From an uncultured Acidobacteriota bacterium (GTDB lineage Bacteria > Acidobacteriota > Terriglobia > Terriglobales > Acidobacteriaceae): 64,000 bases of DNA. The number at the start of each line of letters is the position of its first letter. The first letter of the stretch is position 1. The stretch lies in assembly GCA_903832055.1 (NCBI GenBank), contig CAILAC010000002.1, forward strand, positions 372,001 to 436,000. Direction: 5' to 3'. The notes beneath the pieces are model-generated. The model was not told where the DNA came from and did not search any database. It was given only the letters and a program-made list of their open reading frames with translations. Below, one piece after another: positions 45,108 through 54,301 of this stretch. The translations under genes were made by a program, and so were the position numbers.

Positions 45108-45434
45108 CTAAGCGCCTTCAGAAGAGCTGGGCGGCAGCGTTGTGTCCGATGGAAATGAATAGATTTCCAGATCAACGCTCACGATTTCACCGCTGCAATC
45201 TTCATGATGGCTGCGGGTGCACTGGCACAGCTCGGTAAAGCGCAGGTGCGCCAACTGGCTCAGATCGAGGCCTACCGCAATCAGTACGGTATAGATGTCG
45301 ATACAGTGCATCCGCTCAAATTCAAAAAGCATGTTGATCATGCCCGCATCATTGGCGCCGCGGCTGAGCACCCATCCGCCGCTGCAGAGAATCGCGCCAG
45401 TCAGCGTCTGGATCAGTCGGCCGGGTTCATCCAT
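45108..45434 (-). CDS. Conserved-looking small protein of unknown function
   Basis: About 108 residues from the ATG at 45434 (GAAGG nine bases upstream), with further ATGs at 45449 and 45455. The composition is protein-like: MDEPGRLIQTLTGAILCSGG, MINMLFEFERMHCIDIYTV, LRFTELCQCTRSHHEDCSGE. Four cysteines, two in LCQCTRSHHEDC with two histidines, could bind a metal (inference). It is convergent with recG, with 15 bp between stops. It was kept because it has a ribosome site and balanced composition; a spurious frame cannot be excluded. The 255 bp between it and acpS hold no clear feature. Confidence 0.5.
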   Translation of the reverse strand: MDEPGRLIQTLTGAILCSGGWVLSRGANDAGMINMLFEFERMHCIDIYTVLIAVGLDLSQLAHLRFTELCQCTRSHHEDCSGEIVSVDLEIYSFPSDTTLPPSSSEGA

Positions 45435-45689
45435 TGTTGTTGCCTTCATATGCATCGCCCAGGATGTACCCGTGTTCGAACCCGCCGAAGGTAGTGTCGT
45501 CGCAATCATTGACCTGTTCATCGGAGTCTGCAAGATCGGCTTGACATGTGTTCAACTGTGCAACGGTTATGTGCCGCCGCAGGACAGGCGCGCTCCCGTT
45601 ACTTTGACCACGGTTTGGGCAGGTCAGCCTGCGCCGACGCGAAATTCAACCCACTTTGAGGCAGCGACTTATGGTAGCCTCCATCCAGA

Positions 45690-46082
45690 ATGCTGGTGGG
45701 CACTGGAATCGACATCACCGAAATTCACCGGATCCAAAAGTCAATCGACCGCTATGGTGATCGCTTTCTGGATCGCATTTACACGCCGGGCGAGAAGGCC
45801 TATTGCCTGCGCAAGCGCAATTTTGCGGAAAGCTTTGCGGCGCGCTTCGCCGCCAAGGAAGCTGCCGCCAAGGCTCTCGGAACGGGAATCAGTTACGGTG
45901 TCACCTGGCTTGAGATTGAAGTGACGCGCGCCCCCAGCGGTCGCCCCGGGCTCCTGTTCCACGGACGCGCAGCCCAACTGGCTGCCGCACTCGGCGTCAC
46001 CCACGCTGCGCTTTCGCTTACCCACTCGCGTGTGGAAGCAATGGCCAGTGTGGTGCTTGAGGGCCCTGGTAGCGAAACCTGA
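45690..46082 (+). CDS. acpS: Holo-[acyl-carrier-protein] synthase
   Basis: 130 residues. GTGIDITEIHRI at the N-terminus supplies the magnesium-binding Asp, and FAARFAAKEAAAKALGTG is the family's second signature with the KEA triad; SLTHSRVEAMASVV closes the fold. It transfers 4'-phosphopantetheine from CoA to acyl carrier protein in the cytoplasm. No strong ribosome site is seen before the ATG at 45690. Confidence 0.93.
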   Translation: MLVGTGIDITEIHRIQKSIDRYGDRFLDRIYTPGEKAYCLRKRNFAESFAARFAAKEAAAKALGTGISYGVTWLEIEVTRAPSGRPGLLFHGRAAQLAAALGVTHAALSLTHSRVEAMASVVLEGPGSET

Positions 46083-46244
46083 CGGCCATGATTCAACGCA
46101 GATTTGTGCGGTTGGTCCTTACAAATTGATGAGCTGAATGTATTCACAGCGTTCCCGGCGATTCAGGAATGTCAAATCTGCTTTTTAGTCTGCGGCTCAT
46201 CTTTATTGGTCTGGTATCCTCACTCAAACAAGGGGAATTTTGGA

Positions 46245-47321
46245 ATGCCTAGCCAGAAAGAGCTCCGTTGGTCCCAATTGAAGGTCGGCATACTGGCTCT
46301 TGCAGCGTTTGCTGCCCTCACAGTGCTTATCTTCCTCATGTCGGGTTCTACCGGTGGCCTGTTCACCCGCAAGATTCATCTCAAGGCGTATTTTGGAAAT
46401 GCAAACGGCCTCAAAGTAGGTGCACCAGTCACGCTGGACGGCGTAACGGTTGGTAACGTGACCAGCGTACGCATCATGCCGGCACACGAAGTCACCCCTG
46501 TTGAAGTCATGATTGATGTGAGCAAGAAGTTCATGCCTTCGCTGCACACGGATTCCACCGCCGCCATCGACCAGGCAGGTGTGCTGGGAGACGCATTTCT
46601 CGACATCTCATCGATCAAGGCGCGTGGCCCTCAGCCAGCCGACAATTCAACCCTTCCCACGGCGGCGATTCCGGGTATTCAGGATGTCATCCGCACCAGT
46701 CAGGGCTCCATCGAAGCCGTCACTGACGTCATCCATAGAGTCGGCATGCTGGTTGACACCATCAATTCGGGACAGGGAACGGCGGGGGTGATGCTGAATG
46801 ATCCGGTGGTTGCGAAGAAGATCGTCCGAACGATCGACCAGTTGCAGGCTCTGACGAATGGCCTCTCAAGTGGCAAGGGAACCCTTGGCAAACTGCTAAC
46901 GGATGACGAACTTTACACCCGCGCCAATTCAACCATTACCAAACTCGACACCATCGCCACTGAGTTGCAGAGTGGACAGGGGTCGGCAGGCAAACTGCTT
47001 AAAGACGACACTCTTTATAAGAACCTGAACTCGGCCATCGAGAACACCAATGCCCTGTTGGCGGGGATCAACTCTGGTAAAGGGTCGCTGGGCAAGCTGG
47101 CGAAGGACCCCGCCTTTGCCGAAAAAGTTGAGACGTCGCTCGATCACCTCAATACGCTGCTCCAGGGGATGAACGAGGGCAAGGGCAGCCTCGGCCAGTT
47201 TGTTGTCAATCGGTCGATGTACGACTCGCTGGATAAGACGGTGAAAGACACGGGCGAATTGGTGACCGGAATCCGGAAGAATCCGAAAACATACCTGACC
47301 GTCCACGTGAAACTCTTCTAG
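46245..47321 (+). CDS. MCE/MlaD-domain protein with repeated helical tail
   Basis: 358 residues from the ATG at 46245 (AGGGGA eight bases upstream). One membrane helix (VGILALAAFAALTVLIFLMSG) precedes the MlaD/MCE beta-barrel (about 38-125, YFGNANGLKVGAPVTLDGVTVG). The rest is helical with about five repeats of roughly 40 residues marked by SGQGTAGVMLND, SGKGTLGKLLTDD, SGQGSAGKLLKDD, SGKGSLGKLAKDP and EGKGSLGQFVVN. MCE proteins shuttle lipids across the periplasm with MlaE permease and MlaF ATPase, neither of which is encoded nearby, so the partner is unknown. The long repeat tail may form a periplasm-spanning needle (inference). Confidence 0.88.
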   Translation: MPSQKELRWSQLKVGILALAAFAALTVLIFLMSGSTGGLFTRKIHLKAYFGNANGLKVGAPVTLDGVTVGNVTSVRIMPAHEVTPVEVMIDVSKKFMPSLHTDSTAAIDQAGVLGDAFLDISSIKARGPQPADNSTLPTAAIPGIQDVIRTSQGSIEAVTDVIHRVGMLVDTINSGQGTAGVMLNDPVVAKKIVRTIDQLQALTNGLSSGKGTLGKLLTDDELYTRANSTITKLDTIATELQSGQGSAGKLLKDDTLYKNLNSAIENTNALLAGINSGKGSLGKLAKDPAFAEKVETSLDHLNTLLQGMNEGKGSLGQFVVNRSMYDSLDKTVKDTGELVTGIRKNPKTYLTVHVKLF

Positions 47322-47603
47322 GACCAGTTCACACGGCCCTTTGCGCAGGCGAACGGTTTCATCGCGTGAGGCCGCGACTCGAGTGGCACTCACCAGTACG
47401 CTAGTTGGTTGTCCCCAGGGGAACTATGCCTGGATACACGTTCCATTCGGGTATTGATGCCCTGTCAAACCCGGGGCCCAACGATATTCTCGAAAATTCA
47501 TCCTCGTGTTACCTTTCTATGCAGCAGTGCAGGCCGGTCCTGCATCCATCGTTCGCTCACCGACCCAGGCCTGACGCGGGTCACTCCACAACCAAGGAAT
47601 CCG

Positions 47604-49715
47604 ATGAAATCGCTTCGCCTCGCTTCAACGCTCTCGACTATTTTCTGTACTGCAACTCTGCTCTTTACCATGAGCCCGCTCCACGGCCAGACTCTGGGCT
47701 ATGTCGCTGACACAGCAGCCGCTCCGGCTCCTCCCAAATCTGTGAAGAGTCTCGACTTGACGGCATTGGACAAGAGCGCTGATCCCTGCGTCGATTTTTA
47801 CCAGTTTGCATGCGGCAACTGGATCAAGGACAATCCTGTTCCCTCTGACCAGGTGCGCTGGGCGCGTTCTTTCTCGATGCTGGGCGAGCGCAATCGCTAC
47901 CTGCTCTGGCAGCAGCTGGATGCAGCCGCGAAGGCCCCCAAGTCTCCTCTGGAGAAGAAATACGGCGATTACTACGCGGCGTGCATGAATACTGACCTCG
48001 TCGAGACCAAAGGCCTGGCCCCGATAGCTCCGGCTCTGGACCGGATCGCCGCTTTCTCTGATCCTAAAAAGCTTGCGACGCTGATGGGCGACCTGGCCGC
48101 TGCCGGCAGCCCTGCACCGCTTTTCGCCTTTGGCGTAGGCCAGGACGACAAGGATTCAACGCAGCAGATTGCGCAGACCTTCCAGGCTGGCCTTTCGCTG
48201 CCAGACCGCGATTATTACCTCTCTGACGCGAAGCGGTTTGTGGACATTCGTGCCCAGTATGTGGCTCATCTGACGAAGATGTTTACCCTTGCCGGCGACA
48301 CCCCTGAGAAGGCTGCGGCCGAGGCGGCCTCGGTGCTGCGCATTGAGACTGCCCTGGCAAAGGGTTCGATCAGCCGCACGGAACTGCGCGAGCCGACCAA
48401 TCGGTACCACATTTACTCGGTGCAAAAGCTGCAAGAACTGACCCCGGACTTTGATTGGGCTACCTACTGGAAGGCAATCCAGATCGGTCATTTTGACACG
48501 CTCAACGTGGGAACACCCGAATTTTTCAAGACAATTGCCCAGCTCACCACCTCGGAGCCGGTCGATGCCTGGAAGGCTTACTTCCGCTGGCACACTCTCC
48601 ACGGGTCTGCAAGCAACCTGCCCAAGGCCTTCTTTGACGAGAATTTTGCATTCTTTGGCAAGACTCTCGCGGGGCAAAAGGAACCTACGCCGCGTTGGAA
48701 GCAATGCACATCGATGACCGACCAGGCGCTCGGCGAGGCTGTGGGACAGGATTGGGTGAAGCAGAACTTTCCCCCGGCAGCCAAGGCGAGCATGGACAAG
48801 CTCGTGGCTGCGCTGGAAAAATCCCTCGGCGACGACATCAGCACCCTGCCCTGGATGAGCGAGGCGACCAAAAAGGCGGCTGAGGAAAAGCTCAGCCTCA
48901 TCCGGAACAAGATTGGGTACCCAGAAAAATGGCGGGACTATACGGCGTTGACAACAGCGAATGATGACCTGATCGGAAACATCCACCGCTCGACCATTTT
49001 CCGTCGCAACTTTGAGCTGGGCCATCTGGGCCAGCCGGTCGACGAAAAGGAGTGGGGCATGACGCCGCCGACGGTCAACGCCTACTACGACCCATCGATG
49101 AACGACATCAACTTCCCTGCCGGGATTCTGCAGCCGCCGTTCTTTGATTTCACGATCGACCCCGCTGTGAATTTTGGCGGAATTGGCGTGGTGATCGGCC
49201 ATGAAATGACCCATGGATTTGACGACGAAGGCAGCAAGTATGACGGCCACGGCAACCTGCGCGAATGGCAAACCGCCGATGACCGGAAGAAATTTACCGA
49301 GCGGACGGACTGCGAAGTGGCTGAATACAGCGGCTTCGAGGCTTCTCCTGCTCACGACGATCTGCCCGCTCAAAAACTCAAGGGAGACCTGACCCTGGGC
49401 GAAAACACGGCAGACAACGGCGGACTGCGCATTGCCTACATGGCGCTGCTGGATACGCTGGCCGCCGAGAAGAAGTCAATTGACAGCAAGATTGACGGAT
49501 TCACTGAATCGCAGCGCTACTTCCTCGGCTTTGCCCAGGTATGGTGCCAGAACCAGACCGACCAGGCTGCGCGCCAGTCGGCTCTGACTGACCCGCACTC
49601 GCCGGGCCGCTGGCGCACCAATGGCTCGGTGCAGAACTTTGAGGAGTTCGGCAAGGCCTTTGGCTGCAAGAGGGGTCAACCGATGTACCCGGAACACTCC
49701 TGCCGCGTCTGGTAA
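47604..49715 (+). CDS. Secreted M13 family zinc metallopeptidase (PepO/neprilysin-like)
   Basis: 703 residues from the ATG at 47604 (AAGGAA upstream), starting with a signal peptide (LASTLSTIFCTATLLFTMSPLHGQ). The N-terminal DPCVDFYQFACGNWIKDNP is the family hallmark. The zinc site is VVIGHEMTHGFDDEGSKYD, with the third ligand in GENTADNGGLRIAY. The C-terminal QPMYPEHSCRVW is the conserved end. Such enzymes cleave oligopeptides up to about 5 kDa outside the cytoplasm. It fits with the nearby secreted peptidases and amidohydrolases. The frame is open upstream to 47409, but the signal peptide and ribosome site fix the start. Confidence 0.94.
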   Translation: MKSLRLASTLSTIFCTATLLFTMSPLHGQTLGYVADTAAAPAPPKSVKSLDLTALDKSADPCVDFYQFACGNWIKDNPVPSDQVRWARSFSMLGERNRYLLWQQLDAAAKAPKSPLEKKYGDYYAACMNTDLVETKGLAPIAPALDRIAAFSDPKKLATLMGDLAAAGSPAPLFAFGVGQDDKDSTQQIAQTFQAGLSLPDRDYYLSDAKRFVDIRAQYVAHLTKMFTLAGDTPEKAAAEAASVLRIETALAKGSISRTELREPTNRYHIYSVQKLQELTPDFDWATYWKAIQIGHFDTLNVGTPEFFKTIAQLTTSEPVDAWKAYFRWHTLHGSASNLPKAFFDENFAFFGKTLAGQKEPTPRWKQCTSMTDQALGEAVGQDWVKQNFPPAAKASMDKLVAALEKSLGDDISTLPWMSEATKKAAEEKLSLIRNKIGYPEKWRDYTALTTANDDLIGNIHRSTIFRRNFELGHLGQPVDEKEWGMTPPTVNAYYDPSMNDINFPAGILQPPFFDFTIDPAVNFGGIGVVIGHEMTHGFDDEGSKYDGHGNLREWQTADDRKKFTERTDCEVAEYSGFEASPAHDDLPAQKLKGDLTLGENTADNGGLRIAYMALLDTLAAEKKSIDSKIDGFTESQRYFLGFAQVWCQNQTDQAARQSALTDPHSPGRWRTNGSVQNFEEFGKAFGCKRGQPMYPEHSCRVW

Positions 49716-49735
49716 GCCCTGACGCAGCTTCGAAG

Positions 49736-49776
49736 GGCCACGACGACTCGCATCTCTGGAGTCGTCGTGGCCTTTT
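49736..49776 (+). terminator. Rho-independent terminator after the M13 peptidase gene
   Basis: GGCCACGACGACTC (49736-49749) pairs perfectly with GAGTCGTCGTGGCC (49759-49772) across a nine-base loop, followed by TTTT. The remaining 240 bases before the next gene (49777-50018) hold no other recognisable feature. Confidence 0.9.
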
Positions 49777-50018
49777 CGAATAAATACACACTGCAATGAC
49801 CACATTGACCAAAAATCCAGATACCCAATTTTTCCCCGACACGTCCAAATCTCCAGCAATCACGCGGGGAATCCACTGTGCCGAACATCCGTCCCCCCGG
49901 AAACTATGCACAATGCCCCCGTACCTTCTACAATGCAGCGAGGGACCCATCCCCACCCAGCTCTGCTGCGGAACATGAAACCTGGCGGTTCAAGACGCGC
50001 TCAGGACGAAGGAAAAGC

Positions 50019-51347
50019 ATGAAGTTCAGGAAATTCGGCAAGACGGTGCTGACCGCTGCCCTCAGTTCGGCCATTGTATTCAGCCTCAGTTCTTGCGTTA
50101 GAAGTTTTACGGTTGGCTATTTGTATGTAACGGGCACTGTGACGGCCACCCCGAACGGCAACGGCATTATCAGCGGCTTCAAGATTGATAACAATACGGG
50201 CCGGCTGATCGCCATGCACGGATTGCCAGTTTCAAGCGGCGGAGCAAACCCGGCTCGCATTGTCCTGCTGCAGGGCGGCCGTTTCGTCTACGTCCTAAAC
50301 CGCGGCACCAACGCCGCTCACGGCTCTGTATGCACAACCGCGGACCCCTGCCAGAACTCCAACATTACCCAGTTCGTGGTGGGTGCCAATGGCATTCTGA
50401 CGCCGCAGCAGACATTCTTTACCCAGGGCATCAATCCAATTCGTCTGGTTTCCGATTTGTCAGGCACGTACCTGCTTGCATTGGATCATGATGCGCCCAG
50501 CGGTGAATTTTGCGGCACAGTTGTATCGGGAGCCACCTCCTGCGGCGACATCACCATTTTCGCAATCAACCCAAACACCGGGCGACTTTCGCTTGTGACG
50601 AACGCCCAGTTGACAGCATCGAGCGGAAAGCCCGTTACCTACTTCCCCGTGCCTGCTAACCCGATTGACTTCTCGTTTGCCTCTGGATACGTGATGACCC
50701 TGAGCGGGGCCGCTGGCAGCGCCCAGACCGTCTATCCCTACTCGTATAGTTCGGCATCTGGTCAGTTAAGCCAGAGCCAGAGCACACCGCAGATCATCAC
50801 CAATGGCAGCGGCAACCCGATGAGCCAGGGAACGGCTCTCGTCTATGCTGGCGCAAAGGTGTACATCCTCGACAATGAGAGCATCGTCGCTAACGGCACC
50901 ACGAGCCAGTCACAGGTATTGCCATTCACGGTCGGCACAAACGGCGCTCTGCAATCTCTTACAGGCGGCGCGGTTCCAGATGACCCAACTCAATCGCATC
51001 CGATTTACCTGATTTCCGAATCGAAGGGTAAATTCGTGTACGTGCTGAATCAAGAGGGCGCAAGCACCGCAACTGGCGCAGGTATCGCCGGCTTCTCGGT
51101 CAACCCGTCTGACGCGGAGCTGAGTGCAGCTCCTGGATCCCCCTGGGGCACAGGCGCAGGTCCGCAGTGCCTTCTCGAGGACCCGTCGAACCAGTTCATC
51201 TACACGGCAAACGCGGATGATTCCACGGTTACAGGTCGGCTCCTAGACCCGAACTCCGGCGCGCTTCGTCAGTTGAACGGCAGCACCGGTACATTCCCTC
51301 TCAACGGACCAGCCAGCTGGTGCGTGGCAACAGGCCGCACAAACTAG
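50019..51347 (+). CDS. Beta-propeller lipoprotein (YncE/lactonase-like), tandem copy 1
   Basis: 442 residues from the ATG at 50019 (GAAGGAAA upstream). The signal MKFRKFGKTVLTAALSSAIV ends in lipobox LSSC with the cysteine at residue 26, so it is a lipoprotein. The rest is a string of beta-propeller blades with GGRFVYVLNRGTNAAHGS, GTYLLALDHDAPSGE, FVYVLNQEGASTATG and FIYTANADDSTVTG, resembling the 6-phosphogluconolactonase/YncE propeller fold; catalytic activity cannot be inferred. It is the longest of three consecutive paralogues (50019, 51499, 52918) and the least similar in its signal. Confidence 0.82.
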   Translation: MKFRKFGKTVLTAALSSAIVFSLSSCVRSFTVGYLYVTGTVTATPNGNGIISGFKIDNNTGRLIAMHGLPVSSGGANPARIVLLQGGRFVYVLNRGTNAAHGSVCTTADPCQNSNITQFVVGANGILTPQQTFFTQGINPIRLVSDLSGTYLLALDHDAPSGEFCGTVVSGATSCGDITIFAINPNTGRLSLVTNAQLTASSGKPVTYFPVPANPIDFSFASGYVMTLSGAAGSAQTVYPYSYSSASGQLSQSQSTPQIITNGSGNPMSQGTALVYAGAKVYILDNESIVANGTTSQSQVLPFTVGTNGALQSLTGGAVPDDPTQSHPIYLISESKGKFVYVLNQEGASTATGAGIAGFSVNPSDAELSAAPGSPWGTGAGPQCLLEDPSNQFIYTANADDSTVTGRLLDPNSGALRQLNGSTGTFPLNGPASWCVATGRTN

Positions 51348-51498
51348 CCTGGACTGTTTTGTGCTTCACCTCACGGAAGGGTCCGCGCCCGTCAATTTGA
51401 TCAAGCACGGGCCCTTCTGCTCAACCTGAAACGGGGCAACTCCGCTCTCGAACTACTGTCGTGAGCTGCTATGCCCAAGTCTTCAACGAAGGAAACGC

Positions 51499-52692
51499 AT
51501 GAAGTTCGGCAAACCCGGCCAGATCACGCTGGTCTCAGCCATCGCACTTATGGTGGCCACTTTATTTACCGCCTGCGGCACGCTCAACGTCGGCTTTCTC
51601 TTTGTCGCGACCAATAAACAGGCGCCCGGGCAGATCGAAGTCTACGAAGTCAACTCCGAATCCGGAGCCCTGCGCACCATCCCCACTTCGCCCTTTCCTT
51701 CTGGCGGTAGAAACCCCGTCGCTGAAGTGGTTTCGCCTGATTTCAAGAATCTTTACGTGGCGAATCGGGATGACAACAACATCGTCCAGTTCGGCATCGG
51801 TACTGACGGCAAGCTCTATCCCCAAAGCACGATCAATACTCCTGGATCATTCCCCATCGCACTCACCATCAACTCTGCCAACAAGGTTGTTTACGTACTG
51901 GACACCTTGCAGCGCGTCGGTGCATGCAGCCTTACGAACCCCTGCCCTGGAGTGCTTGCCAGTTGCAACGTCAACGCCAATGGCTCTCTGGGCACACTGG
52001 CGGACGGAACTTACCAGTGTCTGAATTCCGCGGCACTGCAGCTGAAGCCCACAGATGCGAAAACAGTTTTGACGCCTACCTCGCTTGATCTGCTGGCTAA
52101 TGGAAGCTTTGCCTATGTGAGCGCCTACAACAGCGATACCAATGTGGGTTATGTCTTCGCTTTTGCAACCGGTGCGGATGGAACTCTCACACCGCTCAAT
52201 GGTGGCCTGCCCTATAGCGTTGGCTCGCAGCCGGTTGCCATGGCCAGTGATGATGCCGGGGCAACACTCTATGTGGCTGACAAGCAACTGAACAAGATTT
52301 CAATCTTCGGCATTCAATCAGACGGCACGCTGGCACTGCAAAGCTCTGCTGCGACCGGCGATCAGCCTTCCGCCCTGACACTCGATGGAAGCAAGTTCCT
52401 TTACGTGACCAACTCTGGGGATTCGAACGTCACTGGCTATGCGGTGGGTGCAGGCAGCCTTTCAAAACTCACCACCAGTGCCTCCGACACCAACCCGATT
52501 GCAATTACGGTTGATCCCAAGAAGCTGGGCTTCCTCTACACTGTCAACTTCCTTGGGAACTCCCTCAGCGGCTTTCAGATCAATCCCAACACGGGTGCGT
52601 TGATCAACACGCAAAACACTCCATATGCTTCAAGTGTGCAGCCCACGGCGATTGCAGGTATCCCGCACGGCGGCACAACCAAGGCCAAGTGA
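51499..52692 (+). CDS. Beta-propeller lipoprotein (YncE/lactonase-like), tandem copy 2
   Basis: 397 residues. The signal MKFGKPGQITLVSAIALMVA with lipobox LFTAC (Cys26) is nearly the same as that of copy 3. Blades show KNLYVANRDDNNIVQFGIGTDGKL, ATLYVADKQLNKISIFGIQS, KFLYVTNSGDSNVTGYAVG and FLYTVNFLGNSLSGFQINPNTG. The upstream GAAGGAAACGC sits directly before the ATG, as in its neighbours. A weak hairpin near 51374-51418 may end transcription of copy 1. Function may be surface binding or carbohydrate or redox-related; nothing in the sequence decides. Confidence 0.82.
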   Translation: MKFGKPGQITLVSAIALMVATLFTACGTLNVGFLFVATNKQAPGQIEVYEVNSESGALRTIPTSPFPSGGRNPVAEVVSPDFKNLYVANRDDNNIVQFGIGTDGKLYPQSTINTPGSFPIALTINSANKVVYVLDTLQRVGACSLTNPCPGVLASCNVNANGSLGTLADGTYQCLNSAALQLKPTDAKTVLTPTSLDLLANGSFAYVSAYNSDTNVGYVFAFATGADGTLTPLNGGLPYSVGSQPVAMASDDAGATLYVADKQLNKISIFGIQSDGTLALQSSAATGDQPSALTLDGSKFLYVTNSGDSNVTGYAVGAGSLSKLTTSASDTNPIAITVDPKKLGFLYTVNFLGNSLSGFQINPNTGALINTQNTPYASSVQPTAIAGIPHGGTTKAK

Positions 52693-52917
52693 GTTGAGGC
52701 CGGGGTCATTCCCGGCCTGTCAACAACTGGAAAATGACCCTCTGCTCAAGGACGCGCCCAAGCGAAAGCGAATGCAACGGAAAGCGTACTTGATGCAGCC
52801 GGAGCAACAGAGCCGGGAACTAGCCCAACGCCATCTTGAGCTTCTACAATCGAGATGGATACAATTTAACCCAGTTTGCATGCGGCCAATTGTTCTGGCC
52901 CACGATGAAGGAAACAG

Positions 52918-54114
52918 ATGAAGTTCAACAAATTTGGCCAAGTATTTCTGGTCTCTGCTATCGCCCTGATACTGGCCACCACTTTTACTGCGTGCAATCC
53001 TGTCACGATCGATTATCTTTTCGTCGCCGGCAACAAGCAGAGTCCCGGACAGATTCAGACCTTTCAGGTAGACCGCGTCTCGGGCGCACTGAGCACCGTT
53101 GGGTCCACCGTCTCTTCGGGTGGAGTGAAGCCCGTGTCTGAAGCTGTGTCAACGGATTACAAGCACCTTTATGTGGCCAATCAAGGCGACAGCTCTTTGG
53201 TTGAATTCAGCATATCGGCGGGCGGCGCTCTTACATCGGTGAAGTCAGTATCCTTGAGCTCTGAAGGCAATACCCCCGTAGCCATCGCGATGAATACCGC
53301 GGGCACGCTTCTGTACGTAGTGAATCTCTACCAGCCCGGCTGCTCCAGTTCGAGCCCCTGCGGAGGCGCCCTGGCAGTTTTCCCGGTGGCCGCTGATGGC
53401 TCACTCAGCGCGCCGGTAGCCAACGGCGGTCTCAACTATTTTCCTCTTGGCATCAACCCGACTGCGGTGAGCGCCCTGCCCGATGGAAATGCTGTCTATG
53501 TGACGAGCTATGATCCGGGTCTGGGCCTTGGACGCATCTACGGCTTCGGTGCAACCAGCGCTGGCGCGTTGACTTCGCTTTCCGGCAGCCCTTTCGCGGC
53601 AGGCGTCAAGCCTTCAGCCATCGCTTCCGATCCGACCAGCCGGTTTGTCTACGCAACTGACTTTGCTCAGAACCAGATGATTGCATACAGCGTCATCGAC
53701 AAGGGTGTTTTGCGGCCGCTCATCAATGGCCCCTTCCGCACCGGTAGCCAGCCAACTGCGATTCAGGTTGATCCTCGTGGCAAGTACATTTACCTGACCA
53801 ATTCGCTCGACAACACGATGTCCGCATATGCCATCGACATTTCGACCGGCACCCCAGCCGCAGCGGTGAACCCGACTGGCGCGGCATCCAATGTCACTGG
53901 CACGCAGCCTGTGGCCGTCCTTGTCGACCCGGGTTTTGGACGATACGTCTTTTCCGCCAACTTCCTGGACAACTCGCTCTCAGGTTTCCAACTGAATCCC
54001 AACACCGGAACTTTGTCGCAGGCACAGAACGGTCCCTTCCCCTCGATTGGGCAACCCACTGCCATTGCAGCGGTTCCACACGGCAACCACTCGATCCAGA
54101 TCAACCAGCCGTAG
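52918..54114 (+). CDS. Beta-propeller lipoprotein (YncE/lactonase-like), tandem copy 3
   Basis: 398 residues. Signal MKFNKFGQVFLVSAIALILA and lipobox TFTAC (Cys26). Blades include KHLYVANQGDSSLVEFSIS, RFVYATDFAQNQMIAYSVI, KYIYLTNSLDNTMSAYAI and RYVFSANFLDNSLSGFQLNP. The closing blade resembles the last blade of copy 2 (NFLGNSLSGFQINPNTG and NFLDNSLSGFQLNPNTG), showing that these two arose by the later duplication. The ribosome site GAAGGAAACAG is shared. A strong terminator follows. Confidence 0.82.
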   Translation: MKFNKFGQVFLVSAIALILATTFTACNPVTIDYLFVAGNKQSPGQIQTFQVDRVSGALSTVGSTVSSGGVKPVSEAVSTDYKHLYVANQGDSSLVEFSISAGGALTSVKSVSLSSEGNTPVAIAMNTAGTLLYVVNLYQPGCSSSSPCGGALAVFPVAADGSLSAPVANGGLNYFPLGINPTAVSALPDGNAVYVTSYDPGLGLGRIYGFGATSAGALTSLSGSPFAAGVKPSAIASDPTSRFVYATDFAQNQMIAYSVIDKGVLRPLINGPFRTGSQPTAIQVDPRGKYIYLTNSLDNTMSAYAIDISTGTPAAAVNPTGAASNVTGTQPVAVLVDPGFGRYVFSANFLDNSLSGFQLNPNTGTLSQAQNGPFPSIGQPTAIAAVPHGNHSIQINQP

Positions 54115-54132
54115 TCCGGTCATTTCGAACGT

Positions 54133-54171
54133 AAAAAAGGGGCAGCCCCATTGCGGAGGTTGCCCTTTTTT
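54133..54171 (+). terminator. Rho-independent terminator after the lipoprotein cluster
   Basis: AAAAAAGGGGCAGCC is followed by GGTTGCCCTTTTTT; GGGCAGCC pairs with GGTTGCCC with one G-T pair and the flanking A and T runs extend the stem. With the A-run on the other side it could also work for transcripts arriving from the minus-strand acyltransferase gene. Confidence 0.8.
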
Positions 54172-54301
54172 GCGTCTCAAAGACATCGCCCGACCAGGCC
54201 TGGCGAAGTCCCACGCTCTTGACTGGCTAAAGAATCGATCCAGCCATTGAACGTTGCAGGTCGGCTTCAGCCTTGTGCCACAGGGTGATAACCCTTCTCG
54301 A

